A stretch of 64,000 nucleotides of DNA from Areca catechu (lineage: Eukaryota > Streptophyta > Magnoliopsida > Arecales > Arecaceae): positions 175,868,526 to 175,932,525 of the forward strand of contig CM038039.1 in the NCBI GenBank assembly GCA_021397845.1. The letters run 5' to 3'. Shown piece by piece: positions 1 through 9,532 of this stretch. How positions within the stretch are numbered: the first letter of the stretch is position 1; each line of letters begins with the position of its first letter. A model generated the notes under the pieces. That model was not told the origin of the DNA and searched no databases. It was given only the letters and a program-made list of their open reading frames with translations. A program made the position numbers and the translations under genes.

Positions 1-340
1 GGATCAAACAACCTGCTCGAGAGAGTTCTTCCACCAAACTTTGTGAAGATCACTGTCTAGTTGGTAAACCATCTCTTCTCTTTATTTCTGTCCTGTTGAA
101 AGTTCAGAGCGAAACCCTAGGTCTGGGAGTTTCTCAACCCCCAGCGATCCGTTACTTCTGAACCACTCTGATAACCTAGTTTCTTTTAAATTGTGCTTTC
201 AATTATTACCTAGTTTCTTTCAATTTAGTTTAGCTTTCCTTTGAGTCAAAGCCAATTTCTGAAAATATATATATAAAAAAAAGAAGAATTAATCTTAATT
301 TATTTCCGCATCGCATCATCTCTTCTTTCGTTCTGCATCA
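1..340 (+). mobile_element. 3' end of an LTR (family J), fragment
   Basis: Non-coding AT-rich sequence ending in TTCTGCATCA and followed three bases later by a primer-binding site. This is the layout of a 5' LTR end on the plus strand. It contains a short ATATATATA/poly-A tract near 265-285. The left part lies outside the window. It does not match the other LTR families here by eye. The element's internal region is lost: family A LTR sequence begins about 30 bases downstream. Confidence 0.6.
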
Positions 341-343
341 TTT

Positions 344-356
344 TGGTATCAGAGCA
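344..356 (+). other. Primer-binding site of family J element
   Basis: TGGTATCAGAGCA is complementary to the 3' end of plant initiator methionine tRNA, the usual primer of plant LTR retrotransposons. It fixes the LTR end at about 340. It is flanked by two copies of TTCTGCATCATT (331-342 and 361-372). Confidence 0.7.
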
Positions 357-370
357 TTCATTCTGCATCA

Positions 371-1383
371 TTAGGGCACTCCTCCTTGGACATGTGAAGC
401 CTTGTATGGTAATGAGCTAGGGTGTGAAAGGAAGCTAGGGCAGCAAGGAATTCGTCCAAACACAAGAACACAAACCAAAGAACCAAAACAAAACACCAAC
501 ACAAGGCAATAACTCAAATTTCAGAAAATTGTATTCATGAGAAAGAGATACTTACAAGAGGGGGAGGGGTGGGGTATTTATAGATTTATCATGCCCTCAC
601 TAACCATGGTTACAATTGGGTTACAAGTCCTCTTCCTAATTGGAATACATGTCCTTTCCTTGCTAGGTTAGAATTACAAAGTTTTAAAAGGACTAGAAAT
701 CCCAACTAGGTTAGAATTTTGACCTAGTCTTCTCTTCTTTCCTCTTCCAACTTGGCTTGGACTTGGTCAAACTCCTCAAATTCATTTTTGGACCTTGGGG
801 CAGCAGCAAATATGCCTCCTTCATGGGCTTGGACGAAAATTTAAGGGGTCCAGGTGGGCTTCCAGGGGTTGGGCACATGGGCTGGCATATTCCAGGGAAT
901 CTGGCTGGAATCTTGCTTCTTAATGGCTTTGGCTTGGCCCTTGGGTTTGATTTTAAGGCTTGGAGTGCTGGAATAACCTGGAAAACATGGGCTCCTGGCA
1001 TATGAAATATCTTGGAAGCATCTGGAGGGAATTTGGCATCTGAAATGGCACCCAGAGAAAATCAAGTCACAATCAAGGCACCTGGGTGTCGATTGAACTC
1101 CCTTAAGCTGGTGTAACTGCTTCTGGCTTTAGAATAAGGTATGGTGGAACTCCAAAATAGCATAGCCTCCTCTCTTGTACAAGAAGTGAACTCACACTAG
1201 GCTCATATTGGACTCAAAACTGATTTACAGGACTCAAAATGCTGACTATGTTGTCGGTTGAGACAAATCAACTAACCTCAACTTATTACAGGACTCAATT
1301 CTAGTTGATTACAAAATTTGACAGATGGCTAGGTAAACCAAATAGGGCCCAGTAATCTGTGTTTGATCCTGGTGCCCCCACCA
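371..1383 (-). mobile_element. Family A LTR, truncated (A1)
   Basis: Matches the minus-strand family A LTR seen intact at 47948-49567, but lacks about 540 bases of its 3' end. Read on the minus strand it begins TGGTGGGGGCACC at 1383. The promoter region is visible as the reverse complement of TATAAATACCCCACCCC near 560-585. The ACAGGACTCAA motif occurs around 1228 and 1290. No coding sequence; short ORFs here are chance. Confidence 0.7.
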
Positions 1384-2372
1384 TGAAAGCTTGGATGGTA
1401 GTGAGTTAGGGTGTGGAATGATGCTTGGGCATCAAGGAATTTGGCGAAGAACAATAGTAACCAAAGAAAAAATAAAACAAAAGTAACACACAAGCTCGCA
1501 AGCTTAGATAAATTTACCAGGATTTTGATATCATGAATAAAAATTGCTTAGAAGAGGGGGAGGGGTGGGGTATTTATATAGTTTCCATGTCCTCTTACTA
1601 GGGTTACACACTTGTGTTACAAGTCCTCTCCTAGCTAGGCTAGAAAAACAAATCTTTAAACAATTAAGGGCATAAGTCCCAACTAGGTTAGGATTTGACC
1701 TAGTCTTCTCCTTCTCCCTTCATGATTTGACTATTCCACTCAAGGAGACATCTTGGACTTGGTCAACACTTCAAGGATGCCTAGGAGGGCGTGTTGGGTT
1801 TCTAGGGGCAGCAAGGGGCCAGCCAAAAGGGGCTTGGAACATGGGCTTGGGCCTCTTGGAAGCTGGGTTGGCCTAGTAGCCAGTAGCAGCAATATTCCAG
1901 GGAATCTTATTCTTTAGTGCTTGGACTTGGCGCCTGGGCTTGATTTCCTTGGGCTGGGATGCAGGTGGACATCTAGAATCATGGATGCCCTAGTTTAGGA
2001 ATATTCCCTAGCATCTATGTTGGAATCTGGACATTTAGAGGACATCTGGAAAGAATCATGGTTTCTGGAAGCATCTTGGATCCTAGGTTGTCACACAAAA
2101 TCCAATGGGCTGATGTGGTGGCCTCTAACTCCTGGATGTGGCCTGGTGGAACTCCAAAATAAGGTAACATTATCTCCTGTTCAAAAATTGGGCTCATACT
2201 AGACTCATAGCTGTTGTACAGTACTCAAAACTGGACTAAGGTTGAGGGTTGAGACAAATCAACTAACCTCAACTTATTACAGGACTCAATTACAAAACTT
2301 TCAAAACATTGACACATGACTAAGTAAACCATATGTGATCCAGTGATTTATGTTTGATCCTGGTGTCCCCAC
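1384..2372 (-). mobile_element. Family A LTR, truncated (A2)
   Basis: A second family A LTR in the same orientation, directly abutting A1. It lacks the same 3' part. Its TATA region lies near 1555-1580 (reverse complement). The join at 2372 to family H sequence falls inside the CCCCAC motif that starts the LTR on the minus strand, so A2 has lost a few terminal bases. I see no TSD, so the tandem pair probably arose by rearrangement. Confidence 0.65.
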
Positions 2373-2866
2373 GAGCACCCCTCTTGATGCTCCTCATGAG
2401 CCTTGGGTGGCCAAGCATGCTCCAGGTTGCGGTCCACTATTCCAAGGCCTTCAAATTCTCTTGCTGGGTCTTCATTGATCTTTAGGTGTGGCTCAATGAC
2501 TTTAAGCTGGCTGGATCTTCGATTATCTTGAGTCATCTTCTTGCAAAATTTGACTGGACTTACTATAAAATTTACAGGACTCAAAAATGACTAGCTCAAC
2601 ATGAGCTGACTTGACAAATAAACTTCAAAACTTTCAGGACTCAAAACTTGACCTGACTCAACTGACTTGGTATTCTAAATACAGGACTCATGTGTGGACT
2701 GGACTCCAATGGAGTTACTCACAAAACTAAAATGAACTCACTCAAATTGACTAAATCCTTATTACAAATTGAACAAAACTTGGACTCACATCCTAAACTC
2801 TAATTTGATAATCACAGAGTGTTGAAATGCCTCTGCCAAAGTCTGGGGCCTATGATGTCCCCATCA
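2373..2866 (-). mobile_element. Family H LTR, 5' half (3' LTR of a gypsy derivative)
   Basis: Minus-strand LTR starting at 2866 (reads TGATGGGGACATC on the minus strand), next to a polypurine-like stretch at 2867-2885. It matches the split copy at 8135-8668 plus 29671-30091. The distal part of the LTR is replaced by family A sequence at 2372. It carries three ACAGGACTCA motifs (about 2575-2690). Confidence 0.65.
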
Positions 2867-3400
2867 ATTCTCCTGGGATGGCAGGAACCCAACCCCGTCG
2901 AGTAAGGGTCACATTGAACCTGGTGCCTCTTAAGAAGGTCTGAGTGGAGGCACAGCAAGTCCTCTTGATTATCCCACAAAGCGTCGGATCCTGGTAGACC
3001 TTGCCGACGAACAAGGTTGCATTGAAAATCGCTATCCCGGGTCATGGAAGCTCGATTGTCTTGGACACGCTCAATCTGTTTTCCTCTCTTAGGCCAAATT
3101 ATAGGTCGACACTTAGGGTCTGGCTCACTTTCAATGGATGGGGTAGGTTCAAAGGCCTCACTAGGAATCATTATCGGTTCCCTAGACTTAATCATGTATG
3201 CGGTATTAAAGGTAGAGCTAAAGCCAAACTCCAAGGGCAAATCATGCACATGGGATCCTACCTTCCCTATCACTTCTAAGGTTCCAGCTCTGCAAGCATG
3301 AAACTTCCTTTTAGGCCTAAGCCGAACCAAGATAGAATTTTTTACATTGAATCCATTGGTTCTTATTCGGGATTTAGCCAGTTTGTTAGATGTTTAATTA
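2867..3400 (-). pseudogene. Gypsy integrase C-terminus and chromodomain relic (element H)
   Basis: The minus-strand reading frame (ORF 3330 to 2812, running into the LTR) gives the end of a Ty3/gypsy polyprotein. Its start, RPKRKFHACRAGTLEVIGKV, corresponds to the integrase GPY/F-type tail. This is followed by GFSSTFN, the proline-rich hinge, an ERVQDN motif and a degenerate chromodomain (FQCNLVRRQGLPGSDALW). The last residues, HPRRID, are encoded across the polypurine tract. The integrase core, RNase H and reverse transcriptase are absent: upstream of about 3400 the sequence jumps to the protease-side linker. Only the 3' end of pol survives, so it is non-functional. Confidence 0.7.
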
Positions 3401-4280
3401 CTTAAATTACTCTTATGGCTAATATCCCGATGCATATGCTATATGGTGTTCAGTGCAGGTGTGGACAGTTGACTAGGTTTATGGACTTATCAGGCTCAGC
3501 ACTAGTTGAAAGGTCATTAGGAAGGTCTTTGGAAAGAAAGTCTCCTAAACTAATGTCTACCTCCTGGGGTTGTTCCTTAGGGACTTGTTCGTGGACCTCC
3601 TCTATAGACAACTCTCTTGAACCCTCTATTATGATTGATCCTGTCTTAGTCACTTCTTCAAATTTTGTAGTGGGTTCAGGATCATTTTCTTTTGATTCCT
3701 AAATTGATTCACTCTTTAGCTTCTCTTCTACTGTACTCAACTCTACAATATCAATGGGCTTAGGGATTTCTTTCTCTAATTCCTAAGCCTTAATTAAATT
3801 AACTCTTATTTTCTTCTCCTTAAGGATACTAGAAGCTCCCCTAAATGGGTCTTTAGGTTGAGTCAGGTGGATCACAAACTTCTCTCCATGGTGACTAAAT
3901 GTATAGGTATTGGTTTGACCAAACAAGATTGCATCATGATCATAAAGCCATTGTCGATCTAGGGTAATACTACTAACTCCCATGGGAAGGACATCACACC
4001 AAATCTTCTCCTCATATGTTTCTAATTTGATCAAGATTTGGCATCTAGATTTGATTGGGATGGAGGTAGAATCTACCTAAGAAACCTTATAGGAGCTAGG
4101 ATGGGAAACTAGGGTCAATCCTAAAGATTTCACTGTACTGGCAGAGATGGTATTGACACAAATCCAACTATCTATTATGATCTTGAACACCTTACCTCCT
4201 ATCTTAACAAAGGTTCGTGTTGTGGGACTAGAATCAGACAGACGCTCCTCAACCCTCTATGGATCTCTGACTAGGGTCTT
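3400..4280 (-). pseudogene. Gypsy acidic linker and protease relic (element H)
   Basis: Minus-strand fragments match the region after the zinc knuckle in the E element of this window. Residues around 4034-3783 (YEEKIWCDVLPMGVSSITL, then HLTQPKDPFRGASS) parallel E's YERIWCDMLPMGVSSIIL and HPTPKDNTKRGASS. Further upstream, near 4130-4200, the frame reads FVKIGGKVFKIIIDS, where the aspartic protease DSG appears as DSW, so the active-site glycine is changed. An acidic segment (IEEVHEQVPKEQPQEVDIS) lies at 3653-3450. Stops and frameshifts break the frame. Gag is missing because family B LTR sequence begins near 4280. Confidence 0.6.
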
Positions 4281-4648
4281 AGTCTGTTGGGTTTTATAAT
4301 AAGGCTTCAAGTCTAGGCAATTTTATTCTGAGTCATATACTTTTGTCTTGGTCTTATTCCTTAGCCAATGTGGTCAAGCAAGGTCAATAAACCCTGTATT
4401 TAGCTGAATTGGTCCAAACCCGAGTCTACTCGAAGATTATGCCCAAGCATATTTGAAAAATGAGTGGTCATTGAGTGTAGTCCAATTATTAATGGGTCAA
4501 GCCATCTCCCACACCTTGAAGGATGCCACCTTAGCCCTTGAGCACCTCCTCATCCATCCCATGTGGCACCACATCATCATGACAAGTGGGCGGCCAAGGC
4601 AAGAAGGAAATGCTGAATTTGTGAGCACCATTCCTTGATCCTTTCCTC

Positions 4649-4653
4649 CCTTC
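4649..4653 (+). other. Left target-site duplication of element C
   Basis: CCTTC occurs immediately before the LTR start at 4654 and again at 7075-7079, right after the 3' LTR end. Removing the element restores continuous family B LTR sequence. The site is pyrimidine-rich, so a chance match is possible. Confidence 0.6.
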
Positions 4654-5201
4654 TGATAGGGACCAAAAGTCTATTTTATTTTATTTTATTTGAGTCCTGT
4701 AATAAAGTGAGACAATTAAGTCCAGTTGAGTCCACTTAGTCAGGTCAAGTTTTTAGTCCAGTCGAGTCCAATCGAGTCCATGTAATTTTCATTCAAGAGG
4801 AGAGTCAATAGCCAAGAGATTCACCAGGCCCTTCCAACCAGAGCTGGCTTTCATGCACTTGGGCCCTTTCATGCCGCCAAGCCTGCAAGAGAGATCTCCA
4901 GTCCAAGAAAGGCCCACTGTTGACCAGGCCCACCAGGGTTTCTGAGCACACAAGTCAGGGTTTCTTAGCCCTCATGTCATGTACCCTGGGGTGATTCTAT
5001 AAATACCACCCCTCCCCTCTTGTATGAAACATCTTTTTCTCATGAATACAAATTAAAAGAAATATCTTGGTTGTGTTTTGAGTTTTTCTCCAGATTGGAG
5101 CAAGCGTGATGCACGGGTTACCTATTCTTGAGTGCAAGCCCTAATCCCCTAGTGACGTCTATGCTCGTCAGTGATCCTCTCCCACTTCTCATCCAGCATC
5201 A
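4654..5201 (+). repeat. 5' LTR of element C
   Basis: Begins TGATAGGGACC and ends CCAGCATCA just before the PBS. It contains GAGTCCTGTAATAA near 4692 and a TATA box at 4998-5005, followed by ACCCCTCCCC and ATGAATACAAATT, the same promoter block as in family A LTRs. Confidence 0.75.
4998..5005 (+). promoter_or_regulatory. TATA box in element C 5' LTR
   Basis: TATAAATA followed by a C-rich block and CTCTTGTATGAAAC. The same arrangement occurs in family A LTRs (for example 50592-50599), so it is the likely RNA polymerase II promoter of the element. Confidence 0.6.
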
Positions 5202-5203
5202 AC

Positions 5204-5220
5204 TTGGTATCGAGCCTAGC
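5204..5220 (+). other. Primer-binding site of element C
   Basis: TTGGTATCGAGCCTAGC matches initiator-Met tRNA 3' sequence with one base missing (usual TGGTATCAGAGCC). It sits two bases after the LTR end. Confidence 0.7.
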
Positions 5221-5359
5221 GAATTTGGGTTTTTCTCTTCCTCCCATGCTTCCCATCGTTCCTCGCATTCAGATTTTCCTATGCAAGGCTTCTTAAACCT
5301 CGATCATCCACCAAGGTCCATCAACACCCTGCACCCGAGCCCCTCTCCTTTCTGTTGCC

Positions 5360-6350
5360 CGTGAAGCAAGCCTCCACCGACGCCAATCAGAAGTTCATGC
5401 CTGAACCCCTCCTCTGCCTCCATCGCGTGAAGCTTCCCATCCCCTGCTGGTTGATGCCCTATTCTTGCTCACCGCCAGCAGTCGATGCCCCAACCCATCT
5501 GACGAGTCCCGTGCCAATACCCAGGCCACCGCCCTCGTCGGCCCTGGCCTAGGCCACACGGCCGACCGCAGCATCCTGTCTTCCCCATCATTCCGGCCCA
5601 GCCTGGCCTTGGTGGCCCCAACCACGGTGTCGGAGGCCCTGCCTCTAGCATGATGCAGCCTCAGCCGCTCGCACCCTTCCTCGTGCCACCACCCAAGTTC
5701 GGGCAGTGACCCATGGAACCTCCAACCCCTCAGATCATGCATGTCCCATCACCACCATCGAGGCCTGTCATGCATGCTCCTCCGCTCCCCAGACCTACGA
5801 TGCTGGCAGGTGGGGTGTTTGCCCCGCCAAGACCTGAGATGCTCCACCCACCGCCGCCCATGCCCCCACCGCCTCTATCATCACCGGCCCCACCGCAAGA
5901 TGTAGAAGATGAAGAAGATAAGGAGGAGAAGCCCCAGGCAATGGTAGCATCCCCCCTTCCCCTCCCAACATCATCTCTACTGCTTTCCAAGCCTACAACC
6001 AGACCACACACGACACTGCTCTCACCGCCTCCACTCTCCCATCTCTGGTCACGAGTCGTGGATCTCCTTTACCGTCGGGACCTCATCGCTCACTGTTTCC
6101 CTTCACCAGACCGTTGCCTTCATCGATGTCTTCACCATCCGGATGCACGCCCAGGCTGAGCTCCTCCGAACGCACGCCCAGGCTAAGCCTCTTCACCCCG
6201 CTGCCATCATCGGTCGCTGCCAACTCCGTTGCCGCCCTAGCAAACCGTCCCCTGCCCAGCACCGACGCCGACGAGTCCCTCTGCCAGCCTCCGTATTCCC
6301 TGTTGTCGGTCCATGAGAAAGGAGAAAGGGGAGGATGGGCATCGCACGAA
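5360..6350 (+). pseudogene. GC-rich proline-rich cargo of element C, function unknown
   Basis: I do not recognise this sequence. One plus-strand frame reads from about 5560 through 6159 with a single stop (TGA at 5707-5709). It is rich in Pro, His, Met and Gly (PAQPGLGGPNHGVGGPASS, then VPPPKFGQ, then a PPMPPPP run) and ends in an acidic DVEDEEDKEEK patch near 5900-5930. A second frame near 6095-6200 gives a helix-like TVAFIDVFTIRMHAQAELLR stretch that recalls the coiled-coil part of retrotransposon gag proteins. It could be a captured host gene fragment or a worn gag-like ORF. No domain, catalytic motif or credible start codon can be assigned. Confidence 0.4.
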
Positions 6351-6458
6351 TGTGAAAGCAGTTGTCCCTTTCCTTTGCTGACTTCTATGTTGCATGCTCC
6401 TCAAAGTAGCATAGATCTCAAAACTGCATGCCTTTTATAGCTGCACAGATTGCAAGGC

Positions 6459-6520
6459 CAAAAAAAAAAATTCAGAGAAGAAAAAGAAAAAAAAGAAGGA
6501 AAGATGAAAAAAAAATAAAA
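6459..6520 (+). repeat. A-rich low-complexity tract
   Basis: Runs of A and AAG repeats lie between the proline-rich cargo and the polypurine tract. If the cargo was acquired through a processed transcript, this could be a remnant poly(A) tail, but simple sequence drift is equally likely. Confidence 0.5.
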
Positions 6521-6603
6521 CTAGCCTCTTTGCTTTAGTTTGATTAGTTTCGATTCCATCATCCCCACTAAGCTTGACTCGATGGAGTCGAGATCTCCCT
6601 ACT

Positions 6604-6612
6604 GCAGGGGAA
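6604..6612 (+). other. Polypurine tract of element C
   Basis: GCAGGGGAA directly precedes the 3' LTR start TGATGGGGACC at 6613. This is the plus-strand priming site. Confidence 0.65.
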
Positions 6613-7074
6613 TGATGGGGACCAAAAGTCTATTTTATTTTTTTTTATTTGAGTTCTGTAATAAAGTGAGACAATTGAGTCTAGTTGAGTCCACTTAGTC
6701 AGGTCCAGTTTTTAGTCCAGTCGAGTCTAATCGAGTCCATGTAGTTTTCATTCAAGAGGAGAGTCAGCAACCAAGAGATTCACCAGGCCCTCCCAACCAG
6801 AGCTAGCCTTCATGCACTTGGGCCCTTTCATGCCGTCAAGCCTGCAAGAAAGAGCTCTAGTCCCAGATAGGCTCACTATTGACCAGGCCCACCAAGGTTT
6901 CTTGGCCCACAAGTCAGGGTTTTCTTAGCCTTCAAGTCATGTACCCTGGGGTGAATCTCTAAATACCACCCATCCCCTCTAGTATGAAACATCTTTTTCT
7001 CATGAATACAAATTAAAAAAATTATTTTGGTGTTTTCCATGGATGTTTAGCAGTCTTAAAGTCATCCCGCATCC
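6613..7074 (+). repeat. 3' LTR of element C, with foreign 3' tail
   Basis: Matches the 5' LTR up to about 7020. Its last 30 bases (7045-7074, TTTAGCAGTCTTAAAGTCAT...) instead match the end of the family A LTR (51315-51343) in about 24 of 29 positions. The final base is C instead of A. Confidence 0.65.
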
Positions 7075-8134
7075 CCTTCCCTCCCCCTATCAAGCCTCTT
7101 CCCAAAGGAGCTATTGGCGGCCAAGGAAGGTCAATGGGCAATGAAGAAATGATTCTTGTTTCAAGCCCCATATCAAGCCTTCTTCCCAATGTGCTTGGTC
7201 GGCTATCGAAGAAATGCATTGACCTAAAGTGCGCTAACTCAAATCAAGAAGACAACTCCCATCTTTCAAGCCCCAAATCAAGCCATGCCATCAAGCAAAC
7301 AAGACCTTGGTCGGCCAAGAGAAGAAGAAATCAGAATTTGGGTGCCCTGTTCATGAAGCCTTGTAATTTTTTCATTTGAATTTGAATGGGTTTTATGGTG
7401 CCTATATAAAGGTCCTTACCCTTCCCTTGTATGGATTATTATTGATGAAATGAAAGAAATTTTTGAGAAGTTTTCTTCTAGCCCTTGTCTTCTTGACTAG
7501 GATCTCCGTGAGGGAGTGCCTTTGTCCTTCGGGGCATCATGGGGTGAAAGGCCCTAAGTTACCATCTTCAAGCCACCAACCTTTTTTCAAGTTCAGAAGC
7601 CATCTAGTTGATCCACTTGGGAGCCTAGCAAGAAGAAGTCCATCCACCACCAATCTCAACATTCATTCCCTCATCTCTTGCTTGTTTCTTGATGACTCCT
7701 AACCCTTCTCTTGGTTACTCACAGGTCCTCCAGATACCATGGACAACAGAGTCGGTCTTCCTTGCCTTCACAACCATAGGACGGAAAGTCGGCGAATCCA
7801 TAGGGTTGAAGGCTTGATCCTTCAAGCTGCATCCGCGAAAGCGAGTGAACTTGGCATCGGGCGCAATAATGTTTATTAAGGTTTGAATCCCCAAACTCCT
7901 TAGTTGATATTGTTCTAAGAGCTAAGTCCTACGTGGTTTCTCAATCCTGGGGTCCTCTCATTATCCTTGTTTATAGGCTAATTTGCTTGTTAGAAGTTTT
8001 TATCATTATAGAATCTCTAGATCTACTCTTGTTTGTCTTCTGGAATCCTAAATCCATAAGAAAGCTTAAAAATCATAAAAAAAAAAATCACTTGCATCAT
8101 TCATCTCATCTTAGTATTTCTTAGTCCCGCATCA

Positions 8135-8668
8135 TAAGGGACCTACAAATCACCATCTAGGGTTAGAAAACTAGGAGTATGAAGACTGAATAATTGAAAG
8201 AAGGGAAAAGAAAGGCTCTTGGATGATGGTGGCCAAGGGTTGGAAGGAAGGGGCGGCTAGGGTTTTGATGTTGTAGATGGAGTTAGGCCACAGGAACAAG
8301 AAGAACTTGCATACAGCTCACACACAGCATGCACATAGCAAAGAAAGAAAACTCAAATTTAATTCATCAATATTTTGAAATTACATGAGGAGGGGAGGCC
8401 TTTAAATAGGCTTATAAACTTGGGGCTCAAGTTAGGGTATTCATGAAAAATTACATTAGTCCTAAACCTACACAAGAACATAGACTAGGGCTCTCCACTT
8501 TTGACTGAGGCTCTCTCTCTCCCTCTCCTTCTCTTGGTTAGCCAAAGAGGGGTGACTCTAACGGAGGCCGACCAATGGGTTTGGCCATAAGGGTTGGTGC
8601 CCCTCTTGGTGCTCCTCACGGGCCTTGGGCGGCCCAGCATGCTCCAGGTTGCAGTCCAGGGTTCCAAG
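8135..8668 (-). mobile_element. Family H LTR, left part (H2)
   Basis: Minus-strand LTR sequence that continues at 29671 after the copia1 insertion. A TTTAAATAGG block at about 8400 is the reverse complement of the promoter. The LTR's 3' terminal portion is missing: it joins the B1 LTR end at 8134 in mid-sequence. It ends with CCAAG, the copia1 target site. Together with 2373-4280 it probably represents the 5' LTR side of the same decayed element. Confidence 0.6.
8664..8668 (+). other. Left target-site duplication of copia1
   Basis: CCAAG here and at 29666-29670. Joining the two flanks restores family H LTR sequence equivalent to 2440-2460. Confidence 0.85.
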
Positions 8669-9532
8669 TGAAAGATAATTAACACGGTTGCAGGTGCCTA
8701 CGCTAAGCATGCAAAGCAGGAAGCAGGCATGAATTTTAAAAAAAATTAAATTCACAGCGAAAACTACCTGCTCTGTACAGGATCTAACAAATTCTGGATG
8801 CATGTATAGGCAATACTAGGCACGTACAAGAGCATGTAATATTTATAAACAATTATAAAAACCTAGATCTAGACCAGCATGAAAAATAAAACTAGAAACT
8901 ATACCTTATTCCTGCCTGGAATAGCCTTGGTATAAAGCTGGAATTGCTGGGATAACAGGAATAATTTTATTCCTGTTGTCTTCTACTTCTAGCACATTGA
9001 CGGGTCTCTCTTTTTCTCCAAAAGCTGCTGCAAAACAAAATAGAATTTGCCAACTATTCGATCTCCCTTCCAGCACCAAAAGCAAGGGAACTAGTTGCTT
9101 GGTCTTCCTTCAAAGGGGAGATAATTATTCAACGTTTGGAGCCCTTCCTTTCAACCAAAAACTGCACCAAAAATTCTGCAACCTGAAAACCTGCAACTCA
9201 AAACAGAGCACAAAATAACAGCAGCAAAGAGGTTGATCCAGCTTTCAAATGCTCAATCGAACACTCTCAAGAGGGGGAACACGCCAGGGGCTTGCTCTGA
9301 TCAGTCTCTCGGGCGATGCTAGTCGCCGGAAGACAAGGAACGGTGGGAGGGAAGAAGGAAGGAAACAGAATTTTTGAAATCTGAAAATGTTTTCAGTAAA
9401 ACAGAGCTTCCTTCTTCTAGCAATTGAGTACCAGAATATCAGGGATTAATGGCTATTCTCTCTTCCTATAACTTACCAAATCCCAGCCCTCTAAATAACC
9501 GATGGAATGGAAAAGAAATTCTCCAAGGAAGA

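Larger units (their letters stand above)
4654..7074 (+). mobile_element. Element C: small non-autonomous LTR retrotransposon
   Basis: Complete element of 2421 bases: 5' LTR 4654-5201, PBS, internal region of about 1.4 kb, polypurine tract and 3' LTR 6613-7074. Both LTRs open TGAT(A/G)GGGACCAAAAG. No gag, protease, reverse transcriptase or integrase can be recognised, so it must have moved with enzymes supplied in trans. The internal region is GC-rich and proline-coding, unlike everything around it. The two LTRs differ in length (548 versus 462) because their last part is unrelated. Confidence 0.75.
4280..8134 (+). mobile_element. Family B solo LTR (B1), interrupted by element C
   Basis: Aligns by eye with the intact solo LTR B2 (45029-46599). 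It is present as 4280-4653 and 7075-8134, with element C inserted between. The 3' end is intact (ends GCATCA at 8134). The TATA-like CCTATATAAAGG lies near 7400-7411. The left end is blurred (4260-4290) and lacks the terminal motif. The flanks differ: gypsy pol on the left, the middle of a family H LTR on the right, with no TSD. Nothing in it codes for protein. Confidence 0.65.

Noticed and set aside
344..356. tRNA gene fragment
   Set aside because: The match covers only the tRNA 3' end and follows an LTR, so it is a primer-binding site; the same holds at the other PBS positions.
757..1065. Overlapping 74-96 codon ORFs on both strands
   Set aside because: They lie wholly inside a family A LTR, are not kept in other copies of the same LTR (1800-2100, 48950-49200) and show no domain.
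5395..6011. Gly-rich and Trp-rich minus-strand ORFs opposite the proline-rich cargo
   Set aside because: They are antisense shadows of CCN-rich codons; the plus-strand frame has the more protein-like composition.
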